Below are positions 1 through 7,319 of a stretch of 12,893 nucleotides of DNA, in pieces. This DNA is from an uncultured Collinsella sp. Its GTDB lineage: Bacteria; Actinomycetota; Coriobacteriia; Coriobacteriales; Coriobacteriaceae. The position numbers were made by a program, and so were the translations under genes. The notes beneath the pieces were generated by a model. It ran no database searches and was not told where the DNA came from. It saw only the letters and a list, made by a program, of their open reading frames with translations. The stretch spans positions 1-12,893 of the forward strand of contig UQXA01000048.1 in the NCBI GenBank assembly GCA_900544865.1, written 5' to 3'. How positions within the stretch are numbered: position 1 is the stretch's first letter; each line of letters opens with the position of its first letter.

Positions 1-54
1 CCAGGCCCGATTTTGCCTCTTGACAATGTCCTGCTCATATTAAAAGGAACGTCC

Positions 55-555
55 CTATCTGCCATCTACGCGCTTGGCCATCCAGGCATGGGGCTGGCCC
101 TCGTCTTCGTAATCTACCGGGGCAATTTGCGTGTAGCCCGCCTTGGCATAGAGTGGCAGCACGTATTCCTGCGCATGCAGCTTAATAAGCTTAGCGCCGG
201 CATCGCGTGCACACGCATCACTGGCCTCAACGATCGCACTCGCCAGACCGCGACGACGCATAGCCGGCAGCACGGCGACGCGCCCCATAATGTAGGTCTC
301 CCCCGCCGCAACGCCTTCGTCCATGTCGCATGCCGGCAACACTGGGGCCTCTGCGTCAGCCGCGCGCTCAAGCTCTTCGGGAAACACGCGCGAGCAACCG
401 GCAAGCTCGCCGTCTACATAGAGCGTCACATGAATGCAGTTCGGATCCTCGTCGATAGCGTCGAACTCATTCTCGTAGCCCTGCTCGTCCATAAAAACGA
501 CGCGGCGCACCAACGCCGCGTCATCAAAGCATCCCGTCTTAAGTTGGATATCCAT
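55..555 (-). CDS. GNAT-family N-acetyltransferase (ElaA/YjcF-like)
   Basis: A 166-aa single-domain acyltransferase that probably moves an acetyl group from acetyl-CoA to a small-molecule amine or an N-terminus; the substrate cannot be told. Visible GNAT signatures are the acetyl-CoA pyrophosphate loop RRRGLA (residues 100-105) after the beta-4 strand GRVAVLP, and the late segment KLHAQEYVLPLYAKAGY typical of the family's C-terminal half. The N-terminal part (VFMDEQGYENEFDAID) resembles ElaA/YjcF-type GNATs. I chose the ATG at 555 over an in-frame TTG at 573 because GAAAGG lies about 7 nt upstream of the ATG, inside the longer version. It follows cpsB by 39 bp on the same strand, so it may be co-transcribed with the cps genes, but nothing in it ties it to polysaccharide. 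Family call is firm, function open. Confidence 0.85.
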   Translation of the reverse strand: MDIQLKTGCFDDAALVRRVVFMDEQGYENEFDAIDEDPNCIHVTLYVDGELAGCSRVFPEELERAADAEAPVLPACDMDEGVAAGETYIMGRVAVLPAMRRRGLASAIVEASDACARDAGAKLIKLHAQEYVLPLYAKAGYTQIAPVDYEDEGQPHAWMAKRVDGR

Positions 556-594
556 GGCTGCCCTTTCATTCAATGCGAACGTTAGGGACAGATT

Positions 595-1245
595 TTAGCG
601 AAAATGAGCTCCGCGCACGCTAAACTTCGCGCGAGCCTTCGCCAGGCAGTCGTAATGACCCACGTTATGGGCATCGCTCGCGATGAAGCTGTACAGGTTC
701 TGATCGAACAGACGCTGTGCCGGCTTTTTCTCGCGACCAAAGCGACCGCCGGCAATAAAGTCCGCCGAAGCCTGCAGCTTGCAGCCCATATCGACCAGGC
801 GCTCCGCCACGCTTACATCCTTTTGAACCGCACGATAGCGCTCAGGATGAGCGATGATCACCTGGTAGCCACGGCACTGCAAATCGTAAATCGTGTTCTC
901 GTACTCTCTAAACGCATACGCATCGGCATGCGTCGAAAGCTCGAGCAGAAACTCATTGGTTCCGTCGAAATGTAAGTGCTCCGCGGCATCGATACCAAGC
1001 TCAACGAGCTTTCGATGGTTGACCTCGAAGCCCATCTGGAGCGGAAAACCGTCAGCGTTATCACGAAGCAGCTCAAAGGCATCCCACATCTTGTCGTAAT
1101 CAAAATAGGGATCACGGCAGTGAGGAGTGCAAACGATTCTGGTTACACCGGCCCGCTTGGCAGCCTCGAGCATCGCCAAGCTCTCATCGAGATCGGCGGC
1201 GCCGTCGTCTACACCCGGCAAGATATGGCAATGAATGTCACGCAT
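595..1245 (-). CDS. cpsB: CpsB/CapC-family manganese-dependent protein-tyrosine phosphatase (PHP fold)
   Basis: A 216-aa PHP-superfamily enzyme that in this family removes phosphate from the tyrosine cluster of the partner BY-kinase, resetting the capsule/exopolysaccharide switch. Metal-ligand motifs are all visible: DIHCHILPGVDDGA at the N-terminus (H5, H7), E21, TPH (H42), GFEVNH (E74), AHPERY (H133) and ASDAH (D191, H193). It is slightly shorter than the roughly 240-255 aa common in the family, mainly at the C-terminus, but no ligand is missing. The ATG at 1245 has AAGG about 7 nt upstream. It lies 17 bp after the kinase gene on the same strand, which gives the co-polymerase, kinase, phosphatase order and supports the assignment over a histidinol-phosphatase-like PHP protein. 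Confidence 0.92.
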   Translation of the reverse strand: MRDIHCHILPGVDDGAADLDESLAMLEAAKRAGVTRIVCTPHCRDPYFDYDKMWDAFELLRDNADGFPLQMGFEVNHRKLVELGIDAAEHLHFDGTNEFLLELSTHADAYAFREYENTIYDLQCRGYQVIIAHPERYRAVQKDVSVAERLVDMGCKLQASADFIAGGRFGREKKPAQRLFDQNLYSFIASDAHNVGHYDCLAKARAKFSVRGAHFR

Positions 1246-1262
1246 AGGTCAGCCTTAATCAA

Positions 1263-2000
1263 CTAAACGTTTGCTCGGTTGGTGAAGATGCCCTTTTTGG
1301 AAGTCCCCTGATCGTCGGAGCCCTTCTTCACCTTCTTACCGTCCTTGGTGTAGTAGGAGTAGTAGTACTCGCTGGTCTCGGTCTCGCAGTAGTTCATAAC
1401 GGTACCGATGAGCTTGACCTTCTCGGACTTCTTAAGCTGACCGATGGCGTTGAGCGCCTCCTCGCGCTTGGTGAAGTCCTCACGCACGACAAAAAGCGCA
1501 CCGTCGGTCAGACTTGCGATCTCGGCAGCATCGATGAAGGTGCCGACCGGGGGAGCATCAAAGATGACGTACTGGAACTTGGCGGACAGTGCCTTTACCA
1601 GCTTGGCAAAGCGGTGAGAGACGATGATGTCGGCAGGATTGGGAATATGCGGCTCAGCATCGAGGAAGTAGAAGTTCTTCTGACCCGTCTCGACAATCGC
1701 CTGGTCAATAGAAACCTGCTCGGAAAGGACTGCATAGAGTCCGCCGCGGGAGCGGACGCCGAGCATATCGGCAAGGGACCTGCGACGCATATCAGCCTCG
1801 ACCAGCAGGACGCTCTTGCCGCTGGTGGCGATAGCCTGGGCAAGGTTGATGGAAACCGTAGACTTGCCCTCGTTGGGAATCGAGGACGTAACGGTGATGG
1901 TGCGAATGGGGTCGTCCACGCTCGCAAAGCGGATGTTGGCCAGAAGGGTCTTGGCGGCATTCTGTACAACGAGCTTATCGGTGTTCTTTGCCTTAGCCAT
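1263..2000 (-). CDS. cpsD: CpsD/CapB-family bacterial tyrosine kinase (BY-kinase)
   Basis: A 245-aa soluble ATPase-fold kinase that autophosphorylates C-terminal tyrosines and controls polysaccharide assembly together with its membrane activator. Motifs seen: Walker A SIPNEGKST (residues 40-48), Walker A' LLVEAD (65-70), Walker B VIFDAPPV (145-152), and a C-terminal tyrosine cluster EYYYSYY (211-217) with another Tyr at 204. A further 28 residues, lysine-rich, follow the cluster, so it is not at the extreme end of the protein. There is no membrane segment, as expected for the Gram-positive split system in which the adaptor is a separate protein. The gene starts 2 bp after the stop of that adaptor gene (cpsC), implying tight translational coupling. 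ATG start at 2000. Confidence 0.94.
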   Translation of the reverse strand: MAKAKNTDKLVVQNAAKTLLANIRFASVDDPIRTITVTSSIPNEGKSTVSINLAQAIATSGKSVLLVEADMRRRSLADMLGVRSRGGLYAVLSEQVSIDQAIVETGQKNFYFLDAEPHIPNPADIIVSHRFAKLVKALSAKFQYVIFDAPPVGTFIDAAEIASLTDGALFVVREDFTKREEALNAIGQLKKSEKVKLIGTVMNYCETETSEYYYSYYTKDGKKVKKGSDDQGTSKKGIFTNRANV

Positions 2001-2002
2001 GC

Positions 2003-2659
2003 CTATTTACCACCTTTCATAGCCGGAATTCGGCCAACAACGGGAATGCCCAGGAGCTCTTCTGCCTCTTCGGCACCGCGGATGCGGGTGTTGAGCATGT
2101 CTGCCAAAACGACATAGGCAACTGCGATAAAGATGCCCGCGAGGAACGCGACAGCAACGTACAGCATACGCTTGGGGCCGCTGGGGACTTCGGGAGTCTT
2201 AGCCTCGTCGATAACGTTGATGCTCTGGGCAGCGCCGACGTTCTGAGCGACCGTACTCACCGAGCTGGCCATGGCCTTTGCGACCTTAGCCGTCTCCTTG
2301 GCATCGGTGCCGGTAACCGAAAGCGTAATGACACGCGTGGTGGTCTCGGAGGAAACAGACACCTTGTAGTCATCCAGGTCAGCAAGGCCCAGCTCATTGG
2401 CAGCACCGCTCTTAACGCTATCGCTATCCAGCAGCGTGGCGATATCGTTGGAAAGCATCTGGCTCGCCGAGAGATCGTTGTAGCTCATCTGACCGCTATC
2501 GTCGGTTTTGGCGAGAATGTACATGCTCGTCGTCGCGGTGTAGGTGTTGTCCATCGCAACGAAGGACACGATGCCCATGGCGATCGCGCAGACCACCGGA
2601 AGGGTGATGACCAGCTTAAGGTGCTTCTTCAGCAGCTGGAACAGTTCGAGAAGGGTCAT
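2003..2659 (-). CDS. cpsC: CpsC/YveK-family polysaccharide co-polymerase, BY-kinase adaptor (Wzz domain)
   Basis: A 218-aa membrane protein with two transmembrane helices, roughly residues 16-36 and 165-187, and an external Wzz-type domain between them. The proline-rich segment PEVPSGP (156-162) just before the second helix is typical of chain-length regulators. The short cytoplasmic tail after TM2 (about 30 residues, containing NTRIRGAEEAEELLGIPVVGRIP) is the part known in this family to contact and activate the cytoplasmic kinase, here encoded 2 bp downstream. It sets chain length or export of a surface polysaccharide. The ATG at 2659 has GAAAGG about 9 nt upstream. It is the first gene of the module; no glycosyltransferase or flippase gene is seen in the window. 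Confidence 0.92.
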   Translation of the reverse strand: MTLLELFQLLKKHLKLVITLPVVCAIAMGIVSFVAMDNTYTATTSMYILAKTDDSGQMSYNDLSASQMLSNDIATLLDSDSVKSGAANELGLADLDDYKVSVSSETTTRVITLSVTGTDAKETAKVAKAMASSVSTVAQNVGAAQSINVIDEAKTPEVPSGPKRMLYVAVAFLAGIFIAVAYVVLADMLNTRIRGAEEAEELLGIPVVGRIPAMKGGK

Positions 2660-2706
2660 GCAGCTTGCCTTTCATTTCCCCAGTTCGGATTGACAAAACT
2701 GTCCGT

Positions 2707-2768
2707 ATGTTATCGCATCTTTTTACCGAGACCAAACTCTATACATAAGAAACAGGCTCTCCTGTAAA
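2707..2768 (-). promoter_or_regulatory. Candidate promoter region of the cps genes
   Basis: Reading the minus strand towards cpsC, TTGGTC (2735-2730) and TAACAT (2712-2707) are spaced by 17 bp, each matching 4 of 6 sigma-70-type consensus bases. A second, looser pair lies just upstream: TTTACA (2768-2763) and TATAGA (2743-2738) with a 19-bp spacer. Either would give a leader of tens of nucleotides before the cpsC ATG at 2659. The position is right because the cps genes need a promoter after the phoR terminator, but neither pair is strong. Confidence 0.3.
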
Positions 2769-2800
2769 AATGTCGGAAGCAATCGTAAAATTGCACAACA

Positions 2801-2829
2801 ACGCCGCACCCGAAAGTCAAATGCGGCGT
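2801..2829 (-). terminator. Hairpin downstream of phoR, probable terminator
   Basis: A perfect 8-bp stem ACGCCGCA/TGCGGCGT (2801-2808 with 2822-2829) encloses a 13-nt loop, 26 nt after the phoR stop codon. On the minus strand it is followed by a T-rich but interrupted stretch rather than a clean U-run, so termination may be imperfect. It separates the phosphate genes from the cps genes. Confidence 0.45.
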
Positions 2830-2854
2830 CTGCATCAATATCTATGTTATATCG

Positions 2855-4279
2855 CTATGCGAATGGCTCGTCCTGCTGTATGGGAAACGTCACCGTAATG
2901 GTGGTTCCCACGCCCAACTCGCTCGACAGATCGAGCGTGGCGTGATGATACAGGGCCGCATGCTTGACAATGGCAAGCCCCAGACCGGTTCCGCCGCGTG
3001 CCTTGGACCTACTCTTGTCCACGCGATAGAACCGCTCAAATACCTTGCCCTGTTCTTCAGGCGCGATACCGATTCCCGTGTCGGCGACCGCAAGGAACGG
3101 ATGGCCTTCGTCGTTGGTGCCGCACTGCAGCGTAACCGTACCGCCGGGTCGATTGTAGCGGATGGCGTTGCTTGCCAGATTATAGATGAGCTCGTCAATC
3201 AAGCGCGACACGCCCTCGATGACCACAGGCTTGGTCTCATGACTTATCGTCACATTCGCCTGACGGGCGACCTGTTCAAGACGCTGCTCGACCGCGTAGA
3301 TGGCACGCGAGAGCTCAATAGGCTCCGTGGACCCAATGGGCACCGCCTCGCCCTCAGCTGCACGCTCGGCCTCGTCCAAGTTAGACAGCGTAAGGATATC
3401 GTTGACAAGCGCTGCCAAGCGGCCCGCCTCACGATAGATGCGACCGCCAAAGTTGCGCAGGTCGCCCTCGCCCTCGACCATGCCGTTTGCGATGAGCTCG
3501 GCATAGCCCGAAATCGCCGTAAGCGGCGTCTTGAGCTCATGGGTGATATTCGCCGTGAACTCGCGGCGCATACGGTCGTTGTCCGCCAGCACCGCCATTT
3601 GGCGCTTGAGCTCCTGGCGCTGCGACTCAATACGCTCAAGCATGGGGACCATCTCGGCATAGGCGTGCTCATAGCTACGGCGTGGGTGGTCCAAATCCAC
3701 CTCTTGCAAAGGCGCGATGATGGCACGGGACTCGCGGCGCGCCATAAAAAACGAGAGTACCGAACCCGCTGCTGCGATAAGCAGCATCGGCGCCACCATC
3801 GACAGCAAAATCGCCGCAACGCCAGGCTGGGCCTGCGCCAAGCGGACAACCTGGCCGTTATCAAGGGCGACGGCGCGATACAGCATAATCTCGTCGAGCG
3901 TAGAGCTTGCGCGCTCCGCGGAACCCGAACCACTCTCAAAGGCCTCGATGACCTCGGGGCGATCGCCATGGTTGGGCAGTGTGGAAGGCGACGCCTCGTT
4001 GTCGTAGGCAACCGATCCATCCTTGTTAATCAGCGTGATGCGCAAGTCCTCTCGATCGAGGCTACGCAAGAACGGGATGGGCTCCTGCTGCTCGTCGAGG
4101 GCGGCAGCAATGAGCTCGGTTTCTTGCGCCAGGTTGGCACTCGTGGCATCCGCCAAGGTGTTTTGCACAAAGAACGCACCCAGCACCGTAAACGCCACGA
4201 TAACCGCCATGGCGCAGACAAAGATCGTCACAAAAACGCGGTGCGACAGCGTATGTTTTCCCCGGGGGGCGAAGACCAC
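2855..4279 (-). CDS. phoR: Phosphate-type sensor histidine kinase PhoR
   Basis: A 474-aa membrane histidine kinase that phosphorylates the response regulator encoded just upstream. Domains in order: TM helix about 14-38; extracytoplasmic sensor about 39-152 with the segment RITLINKDGSVAYDNEA seen in Gram-positive PhoR-type sensors; TM helix about 153-179; linker about 180-235; HisKA with phospho-acceptor H247 in NITHELKTPL; and HATPase_c with N-box ELIYNLASN (N367), G1 DTGIG (D400), F-box VFERFYR and G2 GGTGLGLA (429-436). The start is a GTG at 4279 with GGAGGAG 6 nt upstream, lying across the end of phoB. Only 3 bp separate it from the phoB stop, so the pair is translationally coupled. The input signal, phosphate through the Pst/PhoU complex, is inferred from the neighbouring pstB. 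Confidence 0.88.
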   Translation of the reverse strand: MVFAPRGKHTLSHRVFVTIFVCAMAVIVAFTVLGAFFVQNTLADATSANLAQETELIAAALDEQQEPIPFLRSLDREDLRITLINKDGSVAYDNEASPSTLPNHGDRPEVIEAFESGSGSAERASSTLDEIMLYRAVALDNGQVVRLAQAQPGVAAILLSMVAPMLLIAAAGSVLSFFMARRESRAIIAPLQEVDLDHPRRSYEHAYAEMVPMLERIESQRQELKRQMAVLADNDRMRREFTANITHELKTPLTAISGYAELIANGMVEGEGDLRNFGGRIYREAGRLAALVNDILTLSNLDEAERAAEGEAVPIGSTEPIELSRAIYAVEQRLEQVARQANVTISHETKPVVIEGVSRLIDELIYNLASNAIRYNRPGGTVTLQCGTNDEGHPFLAVADTGIGIAPEEQGKVFERFYRVDKSRSKARGGTGLGLAIVKHAALYHHATLDLSSELGVGTTITVTFPIQQDEPFA

Positions 4280-4282
4280 GGG

Positions 4283-5011
4283 TTACTCCTCCGATGCGGT
4301 GGCCGCGGTGTCGTCACCTTCGGCACCATCACCGGCAGAAGGCTCGGCCAAGCGGTAGCCCACGCCGCGCACGGTCTCGATGGCGCTGGCATGCTCGCCC
4401 AGTTTTTGGCGAAGCGTCTGCACGTGCACGTCAACGGTGCGCGAACCGCCGTCGAAGTCCCAGCCCCACACGCTCTGCAGCAACGACTCGCGGGTAAAGA
4501 CCACGCCGGGCTTGCGCATGAGGTACTCGAGCAGGTCGAACTCGCGCAGGGTGAGCTTAAGCGACTCGCCGGCAACAGTCACCTCACGATGGCTGGGCGA
4601 GAGCACGATGTCGCCCACGCTGAGCACATCGCTTGCCTGTTTGACCATGCCGCCGCGACGCAGCAGTGCGCGGCAGCGGCTGGCGAGCTCCATGAGCGAA
4701 AACGGCTTAGTCAGGTAATCGTCGGCACCGCCATCGAGCGCCATCACCTTGTCGAGCTCGGTATCCTTGGCGGTAAGCATCATGATGGGCACCGTCGCCG
4801 TCAGGCGATCGGCACGCAGTCGACGCATAATCGCCAAGCCATCGGTATCGGGCAGCATGATGTCGAGCAGGGCGGCATCGGGTACCCGTCGCGCCACGGC
4901 AGCCTTAAACTCACCGTCGCACGAAAAGCCTTCGGCCTCAATCCCCTGCTTGCGCAGCGCATAGACCGTCAAATCCCTGATGTTGTCATCGTCCTCGACG
5001 TAATAGATCAT
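4283..5011 (-). CDS. phoB: PhoB/PhoP-like response regulator (OmpR family)
   Basis: A 242-aa transcription factor with an N-terminal receiver (acidic pocket E6-D7-D8, phospho-acceptor D50 in LLDIMLPDTDG, T80, K102) and a C-terminal winged helix of about residues 128-222 (recognition helix near RTVDVHVQTLRQKL, wing RGVGYRLA). A 20-residue acidic, alanine-rich tail (DGAEGDDTAATASEE) extends beyond the wing. I place the start at the ATG at 5011, preceded by AAAGGGG with 6-nt spacing, not at the in-frame ATG at 5035, which has no clear ribosome-binding site. It is read between pstB and phoR, which favours a phosphate-starvation role over other OmpR-family regulators. A 14-bp palindrome lies 41-54 bp upstream of its start. 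Confidence 0.87.
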   Translation of the reverse strand: MIYYVEDDDNIRDLTVYALRKQGIEAEGFSCDGEFKAAVARRVPDAALLDIMLPDTDGLAIMRRLRADRLTATVPIMMLTAKDTELDKVMALDGGADDYLTKPFSLMELASRCRALLRRGGMVKQASDVLSVGDIVLSPSHREVTVAGESLKLTLREFDLLEYLMRKPGVVFTRESLLQSVWGWDFDGGSRTVDVHVQTLRQKLGEHASAIETVRGVGYRLAEPSAGDGAEGDDTAATASEE

Positions 5012-5051
5012 GTTGAACCCCTTTGCGGCCGGCATGACCGCATCTTAACCC

Positions 5052-5065
5052 TAAAGGTACCTTTA
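5052..5065. promoter_or_regulatory. Perfect 14-bp palindrome between pstB and phoB
   Basis: TAAAGGTACCTTTA is an exact inverted repeat in the 64-bp gap between the pstB stop and the phoB start. It has no loop and no T-run, so it does not look like a terminator; it has the form of a dimeric-protein binding site. No bound protein can be named. Confidence 0.4.
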
Positions 5066-5075
5066 CTAGATGGTA

Positions 5076-5951
5076 TCAGCCAAAACGCCCCGTCAAATAA
5101 TCCGCCGTGCGCGGATCGGTCGGATTCTTGAAGAGTTGCGCGGTGGGCGCGTGCTCCACCAGCTCACCCAGCAAAAAGAATGCGACCGAATCGGAGATAC
5201 GCGCCGCCTGCTGCATATTGTGCGTAACGACCACGAGCGTGCAGGTCTCTTTGAGCTCGCAGGCCAGCTGCTCCACCACCAGCGTCGACACAGGATCGAG
5301 TGCCGAGGTCGGCTCGTCCATCAGCAGAATGTCGGGCTGCACGGCAAGTGCGCGGGCGATGCACAGACGCTGCTGCTGGCCGCCCGAAAGACCCAGACCC
5401 GACTCTTTGAGCTTGTCCTTGGCCTCGTCCCACAGGGCGGCGCGTCGCAGGGAGTCTTCGACCAGCTCGTCGAGCACGACGCGATCGCGCACTCCCATTC
5501 CGCGAGGACCGTAGGCGACGTTGTCGTAGATGCTCATGGGAAACGGGTTGGGGCGCTGGAACACCATGCCCACGCGCTGGCGAAGGCGGCAGATGTCGTA
5601 GTCGCCCAGGATATCTTGACCATCGAGCGCAATCTTGCCCTCGATTCGGCAGTCCTTGATGCCGTCGTTCATGCGGTTAAAGCAGCGCAGCAACGTGGAC
5701 TTTCCGCAGCCCGAAGGCCCGATGAACGAGGTAATCTGCTTGTCGCGGATCTTGATATTCACGTCCTTGAGCGCATGGTGGTCGCCATAGAACAGGTCGA
5801 GGCCCTCAACATCGATTCGCGTCGGCGAGGCGGCAAGATCCTCTGCCGTGGGGCGAGTCGCATCCCCAACCTCGCGCTCGTGCGCGGCCTCGGCCTGCGC
5901 CTTCATGAGTTCTTCAAGCTCCGTGGGCTCCACAGCCGCAGCAGCCGTCAT
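5076..5951 (-). CDS. pstB: Phosphate ABC transporter ATP-binding protein PstB
   Basis: A 291-aa ABC ATPase that powers high-affinity phosphate import with PstA/PstC and also takes part in signalling to PhoR. Motifs: Walker A GPSGCGKST (78-86), Q-loop FQRPNPFP (Q132), the PstB-typical segment SIYDNVAYGPR, signature LSGGQQQR (188-195), Walker B LLMDEP (209-214), the D-loop that follows, and H-loop VTHNM (H244). The family is usually about 250-270 aa. Here about 44 extra N-terminal residues, alanine- and glutamate-rich and probably disordered, precede the ABC fold. The start is the ATG at 5951 with GGAGGT 7 nt upstream; an upstream in-frame GTG at 5966 would overlap that site. The genes pstS, pstC, pstA and phoU are not in the window. 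Confidence 0.93.
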   Translation of the reverse strand: MTAAAAVEPTELEELMKAQAEAAHEREVGDATRPTAEDLAASPTRIDVEGLDLFYGDHHALKDVNIKIRDKQITSFIGPSGCGKSTLLRCFNRMNDGIKDCRIEGKIALDGQDILGDYDICRLRQRVGMVFQRPNPFPMSIYDNVAYGPRGMGVRDRVVLDELVEDSLRRAALWDEAKDKLKESGLGLSGGQQQRLCIARALAVQPDILLMDEPTSALDPVSTLVVEQLACELKETCTLVVVTHNMQQAARISDSVAFFLLGELVEHAPTAQLFKNPTDPRTADYLTGRFG

Positions 5952-6006
5952 ACCGCATACCTCCACATCGATATCAATTCAGCAGTATCGATAGTAGGAA
6001 TCGCGG

Positions 6007-6043
6007 CTCATATGCACGTGAGCGCATTGTCAAGTGTTTGTAA
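6007..6043 (-). promoter_or_regulatory. Candidate promoter and Pho-like direct repeat upstream of pstB
   Basis: On the minus strand a perfect -35 hexamer TTGACA (6033-6028) is followed 15 bp later by TATGAG (6012-6007), a weak -10 at a short spacing. TTACA (6043-6039) lies 10 bp upstream of the TTGACA in the same orientation, which loosely resembles the TTAACA-type direct repeats bound by Gram-positive PhoP. The 103-bp gap after the histidine kinase gene makes an independent pstB promoter plausible. Confidence 0.35.
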
Positions 6044-6054
6044 GGGCACACTGG

Positions 6055-7293
6055 CTATGCGGCGGGCAGCTCGATGGTGAATATCGTGTGTTCGGGCGTC
6101 GATTCACATGCAACGGTACCGCCGTGCGCGCATACGATCTCCTTGGCGATGGCAAGCCCCAGTCCAGCGCCGCCGCGATTGGTCGCACGCGCCGCATCCA
6201 GGCGATAGAACTTCTCAAAGATCACCTTGAGCTTTGCCTCAGGGATGGGATCGCCCTGATTGATAAAGCGCACGCGCACGCCACCGCCGTCCCGGCGTCT
6301 GGCCTCGATCGTGATGGTCGAGCCCTCATAGCTATAGGCAATAGCGTTTTTCATGATGTTGTTGAACACGCGAGCCATTTTGTCGCCATCCACGAGCACC
6401 GTCAGGTCCTCGCGAATATCAACTTGGACTTCCTTATGCTGCTCGTTGAGGATGGGATAGAACTCGTCAGCCACCTGAGCCAGCAGCAACCCCAGATCAA
6501 CATAGCCGCGCGTGAGCACGATATCGTGGAAGTCAAAGCGCGTGATATCGAAGAACTCTTCGATGAGCGTATCGAGCCGGTGCGCCTTGTCGAGCGCCAC
6601 GCCCGTAAAGTGCGCACGTTGCTCAACCGGCAGCTCGGGAGCCTCTTGCAGCAGCGAAAGATAGCCCACCACACTGGCAAGCGGGGTGCGTAGGTCATGT
6701 GCCAAGTACGTGACCAAATCGTCCTTGCGATGCGACTCGTCACGCAGAGCTTGCTGCACCTTGCGCTCACGGTCACGCACGCGGTTAAGGGCGCCCTCGA
6801 CCTCCAAGAAGTCGCCGTCGATGTTATCCCAGGTGTCGGGGTGATCGATCAGGCGATCTTGAATACGAGCGGCCAGCACACAATCGGCATGCTGCTCGCC
6901 CTGCTCGTAGCCCTGGTAGTACAGGGCGCGGCCACACAAGAACAGCACGCACGCGGCAAGCGCCAGCACAAAGCCAAGCATGTTGAATACAAAGCCGGCA
7001 TCGAACAGCACCGGCCCTTCGATGCCGCCGAGCGCCATGGCGCCAATCGCCAACGTCATGGCCCACGCGGCGCCGCCAATCACCACGCAGCGGCACACGA
7101 TCTCAAATCGATCGATCAGCAAAAAGCCGACAAGCAGCACCGCCAAGATTCCGACGATGTTGTCGATGCCAATCAGCAGCAGGCTCAGCAAAAAGAGCAG
7201 CACCGTTGCAAGCGCGCGGTTGTCGACGACCGACCTCACGTATTCAAAGAGCCGATCGGGCACCTCGAACGCTTGCCTATCGTCTTTTGTCAT
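6055..7293 (-). CDS. VanS-like sensor histidine kinase with four membrane helices
   Basis: A 412-aa histidine kinase paired with the response regulator encoded 26 bp upstream. The N-terminal third has four hydrophobic helices with very short loops (about residues 26-43, 44-61, 68-92 and 98-124) and no sizeable external domain. Then come a HAMP-less linker; HisKA with H199 in YLAHDLRTPLASVVGYLSLL; and HATPase_c with N-box VFNNIMKNAI, G1 region FINQGDPIPE, F-box IFEKFYRLD and G2 GGAGLGLAIAKEIV (from 374). The dimerisation segment (DLVTYLAHDLRTPL, then LIEEFFDITRF) and the G2 region closely resemble VanS-type kinases. In G1, the usual adenine-binding Asp appears as Asn345. The ATG at 7293 has GAGG 8 nt upstream; a longer frame to 7458 would overlap the regulator gene. 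Not evidence of vancomycin resistance. Confidence 0.86.
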   Translation of the reverse strand: MTKDDRQAFEVPDRLFEYVRSVVDNRALATVLLFLLSLLLIGIDNIVGILAVLLVGFLLIDRFEIVCRCVVIGGAAWAMTLAIGAMALGGIEGPVLFDAGFVFNMLGFVLALAACVLFLCGRALYYQGYEQGEQHADCVLAARIQDRLIDHPDTWDNIDGDFLEVEGALNRVRDRERKVQQALRDESHRKDDLVTYLAHDLRTPLASVVGYLSLLQEAPELPVEQRAHFTGVALDKAHRLDTLIEEFFDITRFDFHDIVLTRGYVDLGLLLAQVADEFYPILNEQHKEVQVDIREDLTVLVDGDKMARVFNNIMKNAIAYSYEGSTITIEARRRDGGGVRVRFINQGDPIPEAKLKVIFEKFYRLDAARATNRGGAGLGLAIAKEIVCAHGGTVACESTPEHTIFTIELPAA

Positions 7294-7319
7294 ATCAAGA
7301 TCCTCACAAGCGAAAAGCG

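Noticed and set aside
20..43. TTGACA with a downstream AT-rich stretch at the left edge as a plus-strand promoter
   Set aside because: No -10 at acceptable spacing, and the sequence downstream is antisense to the acetyltransferase gene.
2942..5131. A 729-codon open frame on the plus strand
   Set aside because: It runs antisense through phoR and phoB, whose motifs and starts are unambiguous; its translation is Arg/His/Leu-rich with no domain. A GC-rich shadow frame.
5070..6080. A 336-codon open frame on the plus strand over pstB
   Set aside because: Antisense to a gene with every ABC motif intact; no motif of its own.
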